From: Streptomyces sp. BHT-5-2
GTDB taxonomy: Bacteria; Actinomycetota; Actinomycetes; Streptomycetales; Streptomycetaceae
Assembly: GCF_019774615.1 (NCBI RefSeq)
Contig: NZ_CP081497.1
Coordinates: 744,001-808,000 of the forward strand
DNA length: 64,000 bases
Direction: 5' to 3'
The translations under genes were made by a program, and so were the position numbers. The notes under the pieces were generated by a model that was not told the DNA's origin, searched no databases, and was given only the letters and a program-made list of their open reading frames with translations. Below, piece by piece: positions 42,542 to 51,848 of the stretch (within the stretch, counting starts at the first letter, position 1; every line of letters starts with the position of its first letter).

Positions 42542-44713
42542 TCAGGCGGGTATCAGGTCGCGGAGATTGCCGGGGGTGATGACCCGGGAGTCCGGATGCA
42601 GACCGTCGGGGCGCGCCAGGCCGAGGTAGGTGACCGGTTCGTCGGGGAGTGCCCGGCCCTCCCACAGGGTGACCGAGGTCGCGGAGTCGGCCATCAGATC
42701 GGCGAGGTACCGGACCGTGAGGTAGTCGCGTTCCACGATGCCGCGCAGCAGGGTGGCGACGGAGACGCGGTTCCCCTCGACCTGGTTGGACGTCGGTGTG
42801 CCCCTCAGGCAGAGGTGCAGCCACTTGGCGCGCCAGCGGCCGTCGGCGCCGCGCTGGAAGGCCAGCGGCAGGGCGACCCGGCCGGGGCCGCGGAGCTCCG
42901 ACTTCATCCGCACGGTACGCGGTTCGAACGGGCGGCCCCGCTGCTCGGCGTCGCGCAGCATGAAGCCGAAGAACGACTCCTCGACCTCGTCGAAGCCCTC
43001 GCCGGAGTAGATGTCGACCTGCGGGACGATGAAGGTGCCGGGCACCGCGTCCAGGCGCAGGTCGATGAACTCCGAGGCGCCGTCGGGTGCTTGGGTGATG
43101 TCGCCGGAGTGCTTGCCGCCGACGGCGGTCAGGGCCGTGTAGGACAGCCAGGAGTGCGTGGAGTAGTCGGCGTTGAGCATCAGAGCCGACAGGTCGAAGT
43201 CGGTGTCGCGGGCGGTCTGCTTCCAGTGGACGAAGAAGCGCAGCAGTTCGCCGTCGACGGGTGAGACCGAGCCGCGCGGCAGCACACCGAGGCCGGAGGC
43301 GGTCGCCTTGCCGCTGAGCGGAAGCGCGACATCCAGCATGGCGGGGTCGACGAGCAGACGGCCCGGGCTCGGCAGACGGCGGCGGATCTCGGCGTCCACC
43401 GTGGCCGTCAGTCGCTTGTGCTCGGCCGGTGGCACGGGTCGGCGGGAGTCGAAGGTGACCCAGGCACGGCCCCGGCGGTTGACGAAGACCCGGCGGTCGC
43501 CGGGCTCCTCGGTGCGGTTGTGGAGGTGTTCGCGCACCGAGAGCAGGACGCGGCCGGAGACCTGGGGCGCGACCCGTTCGGCGGCGGCCGCGACGGCGTC
43601 CCGCTCCTCCTGGGTGGGTGCGTCGCGCAGCAGCCGGTCCAGGACGCGGAACAGCTTGCCCGGTGCGGCGGTCAGCAGCTCCAGTGCGCCGGTGAGGTCG
43701 TGCCTGGCCAGGCACTCTTCGACGCGGCCGTCCAGGGAGCGGGCGGACACTTCGCCGCGGGCGACGGCGAACACCGAGGCGGCGTACGGCCGGCGCGGGT
43801 ACTCGTGCGGGTGGAGCCGCTCGCCCAGCCGCTTCCACGGCTCGCGATGGGCCGCCACGTCCGCGACCTTGGCCGGGGACGCGGCGACCACGCGGTCGAG
43901 CCCTGCGAGGAGGGCGCGCCGGATCGGCCGGGACAGGGCATGGAAGCGGGTCGGCTCCTGGAGCGTCACATCACCGTCCGACAGCGCACAGGCCAGGCGG
44001 AGCACGTCCGTGACCGTGTCCAGGAGGAGGTCGGCGCCGATGGCCAGGCGTGCCTGGTTGACCAGCGCGCGGTTCTCGCGGACGGGGATGGTCTCGGGCT
44101 GGGGGCCGGTGGCGCAGTGCTCGGCGAGCAGCCGCAGGTCGTCGCGGACGTCGTCACCGAGAGGCGTGCTGCTCCCGGCCAGCGCGAGGTAGGCGGCGGT
44201 GGTCTCGTCCGCCAGGCTGCCGCCCAGGTGCAGCACCGTCAGACGGTCGCCGGCCGCCGCGATCAACTCGTCATGGGCGGCGAGCATTTCGGTGTAGGTG
44301 TGCTGGTAGACGCCGTAGGTCGGCAGGGTCAGCAGGTCCAGCACGCCGCTGCGGAGCTGTCCGAGAGTGCGGTCGCGGGCGGCGTCGTCCGCCAGTGCCT
44401 GGCCGATGCAGTGCATCCAGAAGTCGAACGTGGCGGGCACCCGGGACGGGAAGTCGCGGAAGTAGACGTTGTGTTCGACGTGGTCGCCGACCATCGTGCG
44501 GACGGTGCGCAGGGTGTGCACGGCGGTCTCGACGACCGTGTCCGTGGACAGCCCCGACAGGTGCGCCAGCAACTCCCCGGAGAGTTTGAAGCCCACCGAC
44601 ATCAGCGCGGAGTCGAACTGCCGCGCCGCGACGTCACCGTCCCCGGCCGGCCCCGAAGGGGCGGGCAGGCGGTGGGTGTGGCGGATGACCAGTGAAGCGA
44701 GGCCGTTTCCCAT
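42542..44713 (-). CDS. MXAN_6230/SCO0854 family protein
   Basis: 723 residues. Long stretches match what I know of this family: RHTHRLPAP at the start, DHVEHNVYFRDFPSRVP, KRLGERLHPHEYPRRP, and a TerD-like C-terminal region (FDLSALMLNADYSTHSWLSY, VPQVDIYSGEGFDEVEESFF, PFEPRTVRMKSELRGPGRVA). Members are annotated as carrying a RING-type domain, but I see no Cys/His cluster here (only five scattered Cys). The start is uncertain: ATG 44713 has a GCGGGG upstream, GTG 44749 is in frame. Function unknown; the TerD-like part suggests stress signalling. Confidence 0.8.
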   Translation of the reverse strand: MGNGLASLVIRHTHRLPAPSGPAGDGDVAARQFDSALMSVGFKLSGELLAHLSGLSTDTVVETAVHTLRTVRTMVGDHVEHNVYFRDFPSRVPATFDFWMHCIGQALADDAARDRTLGQLRSGVLDLLTLPTYGVYQHTYTEMLAAHDELIAAAGDRLTVLHLGGSLADETTAAYLALAGSSTPLGDDVRDDLRLLAEHCATGPQPETIPVRENRALVNQARLAIGADLLLDTVTDVLRLACALSDGDVTLQEPTRFHALSRPIRRALLAGLDRVVAASPAKVADVAAHREPWKRLGERLHPHEYPRRPYAASVFAVARGEVSARSLDGRVEECLARHDLTGALELLTAAPGKLFRVLDRLLRDAPTQEERDAVAAAAERVAPQVSGRVLLSVREHLHNRTEEPGDRRVFVNRRGRAWVTFDSRRPVPPAEHKRLTATVDAEIRRRLPSPGRLLVDPAMLDVALPLSGKATASGLGVLPRGSVSPVDGELLRFFVHWKQTARDTDFDLSALMLNADYSTHSWLSYTALTAVGGKHSGDITQAPDGASEFIDLRLDAVPGTFIVPQVDIYSGEGFDEVEESFFGFMLRDAEQRGRPFEPRTVRMKSELRGPGRVALPLAFQRGADGRWRAKWLHLCLRGTPTSNQVEGNRVSVATLLRGIVERDYLTVRYLADLMADSATSVTLWEGRALPDEPVTYLGLARPDGLHPDSRVITPGNLRDLIPA

Positions 44714-44884
44714 CCCCGCATGGTCCCAGACACGCGTTCGCCGGTGCACCCGGGTTTCGCTTCGCCCGCCCGAGCGCTCGCCCCAGGCAGCCGCTCCGAT
44801 GCCGCAGTACGCGACAGCCCAGCGTACTGCGGCAGTTCATCGGGATTAAGGTGGGCCGCACAACGGATATCGAGGGGGCGGAAC

Positions 44885-45448
44885 GTGGCGAATCCAGGGC
44901 AGGAAACCGGGGCGGACACCACGGGCGGGGGAGCGGCGGCGCGCGGCGGGCGGCGGCGCGTCGCCCTGCTGCTGGCAGTGGCGGGTTGCGTCTATCTGAT
45001 CGACCTGCTGAGCAAACTGGCGGTGGTGGACAAGTTGGAGTTCCACGCGCCGTTCCCGGTGCTCGGCAGCTGGCTGGAACTCCGGGTGACGCGTAACTCC
45101 GGTGCGGCCTTCGGTCTGGGCGGGGCGATGACCATCGTGTTCACGCTCATCGCGGTGGCCGTCGTCGTCGCGATCGTCCGCCTGGCGCGCAAGCTCTACA
45201 GCCTCCCGTGGGCGATAGCACTGGGCCTCCTGCTGGGCGGTGCCCTCGGCAATCTCACGGACCGCCTCTTCCGGGCCCCCGGCGGTCTCCAAGGCGCGGT
45301 GGTCGACTTCATCGCCGTCCGCGGCTTCAGCGTGATGAACCTCGCCGACTGGGCGATCGTCTGCGGCGGCGTCCTGATCGTTTTCTGCTCCTTCCGGGGC
45401 TGGGAGCTGGGCGACGCCGGGAGAACGGCGGACGAGGCGACCGCCTGA
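44885..45448 (+). CDS. lspA: Signal peptidase II (prolipoprotein signal peptidase)
   Basis: Cleaves signal peptides from lipid-modified prolipoproteins in the cytoplasmic membrane. 187 residues with four membrane helices. Conserved NSGAAFGLG, GGALGNLTDRLF (first catalytic Asp) and FSVMNLADWAI (second catalytic Asp) are present. The GTG start follows a GAGGGGG stretch. It stands away from the usual ileS/rluD neighbours, so it may be an extra copy. Confidence 0.9.
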   Translation: MANPGQETGADTTGGGAAARGGRRRVALLLAVAGCVYLIDLLSKLAVVDKLEFHAPFPVLGSWLELRVTRNSGAAFGLGGAMTIVFTLIAVAVVVAIVRLARKLYSLPWAIALGLLLGGALGNLTDRLFRAPGGLQGAVVDFIAVRGFSVMNLADWAIVCGGVLIVFCSFRGWELGDAGRTADEATA

Positions 45449-45620
45449 GCCGCCCGGCCCGGCGGGTGCCGTCTCAGGCAGCCACCCCAGGCGCCCCCCC
45501 AGGATCTCCCCATCACGCACCGTCCGACCGACCCCACCTCTCTCCGACCCTCTCCCGACCAGTCTCCGGCCAGTCCCCGACCGGTCGTCGACCGGTCGTC
45601 GATCACAACGGTGGTACTCC

Positions 45621-46478
45621 ATGGCAGACCATGACCTGACCGGATTCGACCGCGAAACCTTCACCCACGGCGGCGTCACCCGCCGCACCCTTCGGCGCGG
45701 CACCGGGCCCGCGGTGATCGTGATCACGGAGGTCCCGGGCATCACACCGAAGGTGCTGCGGTTCGCGGAACGGGTCGCCGCCATCGGCTGCACAGCCGTG
45801 CTCCCGGTCCTCTTCGGCACCCCCGGTCGTGAAGTGGACCCCACCGAGGTCGGCTGGCTCAAGTCCACCCTCTACGCCGCCTCGACGATGCGAAAGGTCT
45901 GCGTCAGCCGGGAGTTCACCGTCCTGGCCACCGGAAAGTCCTCGCCGGTGGTGACCTGGCTGCGGGCCCTGGCCGCCCACGAGCACGAGCGCTGCGGTGG
46001 GCCCGGCGTCGGGGCCGTCGGCATGTGCCTGACCGGCGGGTTCGCCCTGGCCATGGCCGTCGACGACCGGCTGCTCGCCCCTGTGGTCTCCCAGCCGTCG
46101 CTGCCGCTGGCCGTCACCCGCAGCCGGGCCGGCGGCATCGACATCTCCGCCGAGGACCTCGCCACCGTACGCGGCCGCTGCGAACGCGAGGGCCTTCAGG
46201 TGATGGGACTGCGGTTCCACGGCGACCGACTGGTGCCGCGCGACCGCTTCGCGTTCCTGCGCCGCGAACTGGGCGACGCGTTCACCGCCGTGGAACTCCC
46301 CGCGTCCGCCGCGAACCCGCGGTCCGCGATGGCGCCGCACTCCGTACTGACCGAGCACCTCGTCGACGAGCCCGGCCAGCCGACCCGCGAGGCGCTGGAC
46401 GACGTACTCGACCTCTTCCGCAAGCGGCTGCTCGAATCGCCCGACGAGGCGGACAGGAAGACACCCGCGGGGAATTGA
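45621..46478 (+). CDS. Dienelactone hydrolase family protein
   Basis: 285 residues, alpha/beta-hydrolase. Nucleophile Cys in GMCLTGG, Asp in FHGDRLVP, His in APHSVLT. Unlike the dienelactone hydrolase at 27.1 kb, the Glu-Cys region has VITEVPGITP. Substrate unknown. Only a weak ribosome site before ATG 45621. Confidence 0.82.
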   Translation: MADHDLTGFDRETFTHGGVTRRTLRRGTGPAVIVITEVPGITPKVLRFAERVAAIGCTAVLPVLFGTPGREVDPTEVGWLKSTLYAASTMRKVCVSREFTVLATGKSSPVVTWLRALAAHEHERCGGPGVGAVGMCLTGGFALAMAVDDRLLAPVVSQPSLPLAVTRSRAGGIDISAEDLATVRGRCEREGLQVMGLRFHGDRLVPRDRFAFLRRELGDAFTAVELPASAANPRSAMAPHSVLTEHLVDEPGQPTREALDDVLDLFRKRLLESPDEADRKTPAGN

Positions 46479-46549
46479 CGGCCGATCGGCCGCGGGTGCC
46501 GCGCAGCAGCACCCTGGCCGTCCGGCCGCCTGACGGCGGAACGAGTCAC

Positions 46550-46581
46550 GGCTGGGCGGAGTACGCGCCCTCCGCCCAGCC
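46550..46581. terminator. Stem-loop between convergent genes
   Basis: A perfect 12-bp stem (GGCTGGGCGGAG with CTCCGCCCAGCC) and an 8-base loop, directly before the end of the purple acid phosphatase gene on the other strand. Confidence 0.75.
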
Positions 46582-46588
46582 GGCCACC

Positions 46589-48193
46589 TCAGCGGCGACC
46601 GGCCTTGCGCGGCCGTTCCAGAGTGAAGGCGTCCACGGGCGTCAGCTCGCCGTAGGGTCCGTCGAAGGTGTAGTACGTGACGTGGATGCGGGTGCGGCCG
46701 GTACGGGCATCACCCGGATCGACGTCGAACGCGGCGAAGCCGTGGGTGTGGACCCGGTCCTGGACGGCGCGCCACGGCGCGTCCTCGGTGATGAAGACGG
46801 CCTTGCGGTGGCGGCCCTCGGTCTCCTTGCTCAGATCGACGACGACCCGCCCCTTGGGCTCCTCGAACAGATCGTCCTGGGTGGTCGCGAAGTTGCCCCC
46901 GCCACCGATGATCATGTGGACCGTGCCCTGGCTGGTGTTTGCGACATCGGTCCTGGTCGAGACCGGTATGGGGGTGCGCGCCTCGTTCGGCAGGGCGCCG
47001 CGGACCGGTAGCGACCGCTCGTAGTAGTGCTCGTGCCCGCACAGCACCAGGTCCACCCCGTACGCGTCGAACAGCGGGCCCCACGCCGTGCGGATGCCGA
47101 GGTCGCTGCCGCTGCCACTGCGGCTGCTGGAGATCATCGGGTGGTGCATGAAGACCACGATCCAGTCGATGCCGTCGTGCGCCCGCGCCGCCCTCAACTC
47201 ACGCTCCAGCCAACGGCGTTGCGCACCATCGGAGAAACCGTGCACATAGGTGTCGCCGGTGTCCTGGATCGCCACGTCGTCGTTGGCCAGGCTGATGAAG
47301 CGGACGGCGCCGACGGTGAAGGCGTACCACAGGCCCCGTGTCCCGGGATCGGCGTCGGCCGTCGAGCCGGGCAGAGTGTAGTACGCCTGGTATCCGGTCA
47401 CCCCCAACGGCCCGTTGCCCTTCTCGTTCTCGCCGTTTCCCAGGCAGGGCATCCAGGGGCGCAGGCGCGTCGAACGGCTGTTGCTGATGAACCAGTCGGC
47501 CCAGGTCGCGACGCGGTTCTGCCCGAAGACGCCGGCCGCCGAGGCGTAGCACAGGTCGCCGTTGACCAGGTTGAACAGCGGCTCGACCCGCTCCACCGCG
47601 GCCACGATGTCGGCGGACGCCGGTGTACCGGCCTGGCTGCTGGTGTAGAGCGGAAACCGCCCCGAGGGAGAAGGAGCGCCTCCCGCAGGCCATTTGACGG
47701 AACGTCGGAGATTGGGCGCGCCCTGGTCGCCGAAGCTGGTGAAGGTGAACGCGGTACGCCCGCGCGGCGCCGTCGTGAAGGTACCGCTCTCCGCCGCCGC
47801 ACCGTCATGCCCGGCCGCGTAGAGATAGGTGGTGTCGGGCCGCAGCCCGCCTATCCGGGCATGGTGCACATACACCTCCTCGCCGGACAGCCCGTCCCGA
47901 TAGGTGCGGGTCTCGGCCTCGACGACCTGCCCGGTGCCGCCGTCCGGCGATCCCAGGCGCACCTGCGGACGGCGAACGGACCGGGGACTGATCCAGGACA
48001 CGGTCATCTCGGTGGCGGGGTCGGCGCCGAACTGGAGGTGCAGCCCGGTCACTCCGGGCACCCCGAGACGGCTGGGTGTGCGCTGGAGCAGCGGGTGCGG
48101 GGCGGCGGCCTCGGCGCCCCCCGCGGCGCCGAGTGCGGTGGCGGCCGCGGCCGCCGTCGAGCCGGTCAGGAGCGATCTACGCGCGATCGACAT
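46589..48193 (-). CDS. Tat-exported purple acid phosphatase
   Basis: 534 residues. Twin-arginine signal (ARRSLLTGSTAAAAATALGA). Residues 45-150 form the fibronectin-like N-terminal domain (LQFGADPATEMTVSWISP...LRPDTTYLYAAG). The metallophosphoesterase part shows SFGDQG, NLVNGDLCY, PCLGNGENE, FMHHPMIS and CGHEHYYERS, which hold the two-metal ligands of purple acid phosphatases. GGAGGG lies 6 bases before ATG 48193. Releases phosphate from organic esters outside the cell, like the alkaline phosphatase at 40-1398. Confidence 0.9.
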   Translation of the reverse strand: MSIARRSLLTGSTAAAAATALGAAGGAEAAAPHPLLQRTPSRLGVPGVTGLHLQFGADPATEMTVSWISPRSVRRPQVRLGSPDGGTGQVVEAETRTYRDGLSGEEVYVHHARIGGLRPDTTYLYAAGHDGAAAESGTFTTAPRGRTAFTFTSFGDQGAPNLRRSVKWPAGGAPSPSGRFPLYTSSQAGTPASADIVAAVERVEPLFNLVNGDLCYASAAGVFGQNRVATWADWFISNSRSTRLRPWMPCLGNGENEKGNGPLGVTGYQAYYTLPGSTADADPGTRGLWYAFTVGAVRFISLANDDVAIQDTGDTYVHGFSDGAQRRWLERELRAARAHDGIDWIVVFMHHPMISSSRSGSGSDLGIRTAWGPLFDAYGVDLVLCGHEHYYERSLPVRGALPNEARTPIPVSTRTDVANTSQGTVHMIIGGGGNFATTQDDLFEEPKGRVVVDLSKETEGRHRKAVFITEDAPWRAVQDRVHTHGFAAFDVDPGDARTGRTRIHVTYYTFDGPYGELTPVDAFTLERPRKAGRR

Positions 48194-48476
48194 ATAACAC
48201 CCTCCGTGAAGAAGGAAGTTGGCGGCAGGTCGGAAAGAGGTGCGATGGTCAGGTGCACTGTATGCCGGTCGATGCCGGGCCGACCTGCCGGGCCGAGGAA
48301 CGGGCGAACCCGGCACTGGCGGCGGTTCCGGACGGCAACGCCCACCAGCTGCGCTGCCGGGTCGCTGTCGTGGCGCCCTGGGGCCGCGGTAGTCCGGGGG
48401 TGGCGATCCGGGGGTGGCGATCCGGTTGGGGTGGACGGCGGTGGTGTCCTCCGCGGCGCGTCCTCGTTGGCCGGGC

Positions 48477-48704
48477 ATGGAGTCTTCCGTCTCCGACCCG
48501 GAAAGCGCAGGTACGCCGCAGCTGCGCGGGGCGTACTGGCTGGAGCAGCGGCGTGTCAGAGCGGATCGCTGTTGTTCGTGGTGCGTGCCACGGGAGCTGC
48601 CGGCGGTGCCGTGCGTGAATCGCGGGGTGATCGCCGTCGCCGGCGGGGTGGTGGCCGCCCTGCTCGTCCTGACCGTCGTACTGGGGGCGGCCTACTTGCC
48701 GTGA
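48477..48704 (+). CDS. Possible small membrane protein
   Basis: 75 codons: a soluble head with three Cys (CCSWC) and a C-terminal membrane helix (GVIAVAGGVVAALLVLTVVL). No clear ribosome site, and its end overlaps the DUF6207 gene on the other strand by 13 bases. Confidence 0.35.
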   Translation: MESSVSDPESAGTPQLRGAYWLEQRRVRADRCCSWCVPRELPAVPCVNRGVIAVAGGVVAALLVLTVVLGAAYLP

Positions 48705-48958
48705 GTTCGGTCCTTCCGGCGCCGCCCGGGCAGCGGGTGCACCTCTTCGGGAGCCGACGAGGGCCGATGGCGCAGGTCCAGATAGGCGCGGACGGAGACG
48801 CCGGGGCGGCCCGGGGTGTGCCAGGGCGCGGAGGGGCCGCTGGAACGCCACAGGCGCCCCAGCTCGGCCGCGGCAAGGGTGGCGGTGGCTTCGTCGGCGG
48901 CGGTGACGTCGATGACGACCATGCCGGGCTCGCTGACATGTTCCTCGTGGATATGCAC
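48692..48958 (-). CDS. DUF6207 family protein
   Basis: 88 residues. The N-terminus IHEEHVSEPGMVVIDVTAAD, then the stretch GRPGVSVRAYLDLRH, are those of DUF6207, a small family common in Streptomyces with no known function. GTG 48958 is used; only AGGT about 11 bases upstream could be a ribosome site. Confidence 0.75.
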   Translation of the reverse strand: MHIHEEHVSEPGMVVIDVTAADEATATLAAAELGRLWRSSGPSAPWHTPGRPGVSVRAYLDLRHRPSSAPEEVHPLPGRRRKDRTHGK

Positions 48959-49163
48959 AGTTCTGTATGACCTATTTCGCCCTGTGGCGTAAGGAGAAGC
49001 GGGCAGGGTTCATCCGAACGTGGTCCGTGGGGATGGTGGGTTGACCGTGGGCGGCTGTGGTTCGCCCCCGCTCAGCCGGGCGGCACGGTGCCGGGCCGGA
49101 ACGGGACGGGACGGCCGGAAGGGCACCGTGGATGCCGGGGCGGCCGCAGGATGTCTGCCCGGG

Positions 49164-50228
49164 TCAGGGGCGGCGGGCGGCAGTCGGCTCCTGCCAGAGG
49201 GCCAGTGGTGTGGCGCCCACCCGGTAGCCCTCCTCGTCGAGGAGATGCCCGCCGTGCTTCATGTGCCAGAGGGCGACCGCCCGTTCGGCGACGGTCAGAT
49301 CCGGGGCCCGCTCGGCCAGGCGGACCTCGAAGCGTTGGGCGTCGTCGAGAGAGCGCACCCAGGCGACGAGATGCAGGTTGTGCCGGCTGATGACGCTCGC
49401 GCACAGGCGGACCTCGCGCATCCCGGTGACCCGCCGGGTCACCTCGCGCAGCCGGGCCGCCGGGACCCGGCCCCAGAACGTCACGGTCACCGGCCATTCG
49501 GACAGCGGGCGGGCGACCTCGCACCGGGCGTGCAACATGTCCGCGGCGAACAGGCGCTGGACGTGCCGGCGCACCGTGTCGGGGCTCGCGTCGCACTGTT
49601 CGGCCAGCGCGCGGTAGGTGGCCCGGCCGTCCACGGACAGCGCCGTGACCAGCCGTTGGTCGAGGTCGTCGAGGACGAAGGCGGGGGCGGCCGGCCCGCG
49701 GCGGGGCGCGTCGGCGGCGAGCCGGGCGACCTGCTGCCGGCCGAGGGCGCGCAGGCGCCACCGGCTGCCCTCGGCGTGCACCGGACCGGCCAGATGCGTA
49801 CGGGCGGCCAGCACGCCGTCCAGCGCGGCGAGGTCATGGGTCACCCAGCGGGAGAGCATCGCCGGATCGCGGGCCATGACGTTGAGTTGGAGGTCGCGGT
49901 CCCCGGTGACGTGCGACAGCGCCACGACATGCGGCGCGTCGGCCAGTGCGCGTGCGACGGCGAGCAACCGGCCGGGCGCACAGCCGATCTCCACGAACGC
50001 CAGGCACCCCTGGCCCGACGCGGCCAGCACCGGGGCCGGATGGCAGCTGATCCATGCGGCACCTGTCCCGGTCAGCCGGTTCCAGCGTCTGGCGACCGTC
50101 ACGGCGTCCAGTCCGAGGATGGCGCCGATCCGGGTCCAGCTGGCCCGCGGCGCGATCTGCAGGGCATGCACCAGCGCCTGGTCCACATGGTCCAGAGAGT
50201 CCGGAGTTCGGCCGGAATCCTGCGTCAC
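49164..50228 (-). CDS. Lrp/AsnC family regulator with two DNA-binding domains
   Basis: 354 residues, twice the usual length: two helix-turn-helix regions (LDHVDQALVHALQIAPRASW at the N-terminus and LDDLDQRLVTALSVDGRATY near 190), each followed by an AsnC-type ligand domain. GTG 50228 is chosen because AAGGAGGT is 6 bases upstream; GTG 50234 would abut it. Divergent from the M20 amidohydrolase, its likely target. Confidence 0.85.
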   Translation of the reverse strand: MTQDSGRTPDSLDHVDQALVHALQIAPRASWTRIGAILGLDAVTVARRWNRLTGTGAAWISCHPAPVLAASGQGCLAFVEIGCAPGRLLAVARALADAPHVVALSHVTGDRDLQLNVMARDPAMLSRWVTHDLAALDGVLAARTHLAGPVHAEGSRWRLRALGRQQVARLAADAPRRGPAAPAFVLDDLDQRLVTALSVDGRATYRALAEQCDASPDTVRRHVQRLFAADMLHARCEVARPLSEWPVTVTFWGRVPAARLREVTRRVTGMREVRLCASVISRHNLHLVAWVRSLDDAQRFEVRLAERAPDLTVAERAVALWHMKHGGHLLDEEGYRVGATPLALWQEPTAARRP

Positions 50229-50347
50229 AGGCACCTCCTTGCGTTTTTCCGGCGAAATCGGGCCGTCGGACGGCTCGACCTTCAGCCTGGACTCGGTACG
50301 GACGGACCGTACCAGTCACTCCCGGAGCAACAGGAACAGGACGCGAG

Positions 50348-51583
50348 ATGTCGGCACTGGAACGCGCCAAGGAACTGCAACCCGAACTGGTGCGGCTGCG
50401 CCGGTCGCTGCACCGGGAGCCGGAGCTGGGCCTGGAACTGCCGCGTACCCAGGAGAAGGTGCTCACGGCCCTCGACGGACTGCCGTTGGAGATCACTCTC
50501 GGCACCGGCCTCACCTCGGTGACTGCCGTGCTGCGCGGCGGCCGGCCCGGCGGGGCGGTGCTGTTGCGCGGCGACATGGACGCCCTGCCGGTCACCGAGG
50601 AGACCGGTGTGGACTACGCCTCCCGGATCCCCGGCCGGATGCATGCCTGTGGGCACGATCTGCACACCGCCGGACTCGTCGGCGCGGCCAGGCTGCTGGC
50701 CGAACGCCGGGAACACCTGCACGGCGATGTGGTGTTCATGTTCCAGCCCGGCGAGGAGGGCTACAACGGGGCCGGCGCGATGATCGAGGAAGGCGTGCTG
50801 GACGCGGCCGGCAAACCGCTCGACGCGGCGTACGCCCTGCACGTGTCCTCCAACCAGGTGCCCGGCGGCGTGGTCATCACCCGCTCCGGCACCATCACCT
50901 CCGCCTCCGACCTGCTGACCGTGACGGTGCGCGGCGAGGGCGGCCACGGCTCGACGCCGGCCACGGCCAAGGACCCCGTCCCGGTGGCCTGCGAGATGGT
51001 CACCGCCGTGCAGAACTGGGTGACCCGCGCCTTCGACATCTTCGACCCGGTCGTCGTCACCGTCGGCACCTTCCACGCCGGCACCAAGGCCAGTGTCATC
51101 CCCGACACCGCCGAGTTCCAGGCAACCGTGCGCAGTTACTCGGAGTCCGCCCGGGACCGGCTCGCCGAGGGACTGCCGCGCCTGGTGCGCTCCATCGCGG
51201 CCGCGCACGGCCTGGACGCGGAGGCCGACTACGGCAGGCACTACCCGGTCACCGTCAACAACGTGGCGGAGACGGCCTTCGCCGTGGCCACCGCCCGCGA
51301 CCTCTTCGCCCCGAGCGAGGTGTGGGAGTCCCCGGTACCCACCAACGGCTCCGAGGACTTCGCCTACGTCCTCAACCGCGTCCCGGGCGCGATGCTGCTG
51401 GTGGGCGCGGCCCCGGCGGGGAGTGACTGGCAGCACGCCCCGATGATCCACTCGCCGCGCGCCGTCTTCGACGACGGGGTGCTGCACCGGCAGGCGGCGC
51501 TGCTGACGGAACTGGCGGAGCGCCGACTGGCCGACACGGCGCAGGCGGTGGCGGGGACGGGGGCGACGGTCACCGCTCCCTGA
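50348..51583 (+). CDS. M20 family amidohydrolase
   Basis: 411 residues. Metal ligands and catalytic residues are visible: LLRGDMDALPV, MHACGHDLHTA, QPGEEGYNGA, and NGSEDFAYVL near the C-terminus. The enzyme hydrolyses N-acyl or N-carbamoyl amino acids or similar amides (hippuricase group). AGGA lies about 8 bases before ATG 50348. The divergent Lrp-type regulator suggests control by an amino acid. Confidence 0.88.
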   Translation: MSALERAKELQPELVRLRRSLHREPELGLELPRTQEKVLTALDGLPLEITLGTGLTSVTAVLRGGRPGGAVLLRGDMDALPVTEETGVDYASRIPGRMHACGHDLHTAGLVGAARLLAERREHLHGDVVFMFQPGEEGYNGAGAMIEEGVLDAAGKPLDAAYALHVSSNQVPGGVVITRSGTITSASDLLTVTVRGEGGHGSTPATAKDPVPVACEMVTAVQNWVTRAFDIFDPVVVTVGTFHAGTKASVIPDTAEFQATVRSYSESARDRLAEGLPRLVRSIAAAHGLDAEADYGRHYPVTVNNVAETAFAVATARDLFAPSEVWESPVPTNGSEDFAYVLNRVPGAMLLVGAAPAGSDWQHAPMIHSPRAVFDDGVLHRQAALLTELAERRLADTAQAVAGTGATVTAP

Positions 51584-51848
51584 GCCGGCCCCCTTCAGGG
51601 CATGCCTTTCGGCCTGGTCGGCAGCGGCAGGTGAGCCCGGCGCATCGATGTCGCCACGTTCCCTGATGTGAGAGGGAGTTGAGGGATGGGTGGGGTCGGC
51701 ATGGTGCGCACGCGTCCGTGACGGTGAAATGCGGTGGTGACGGGTGGGGCGGGTGTGCTGCGATGGTGGTGTGCGGGATGACAAGGCAGCCGAGAAGACA
51801 CCCGGCAGGGCGGCCGACAGGGTGGCCGGCCGGTCAGCTGACGGGGCG

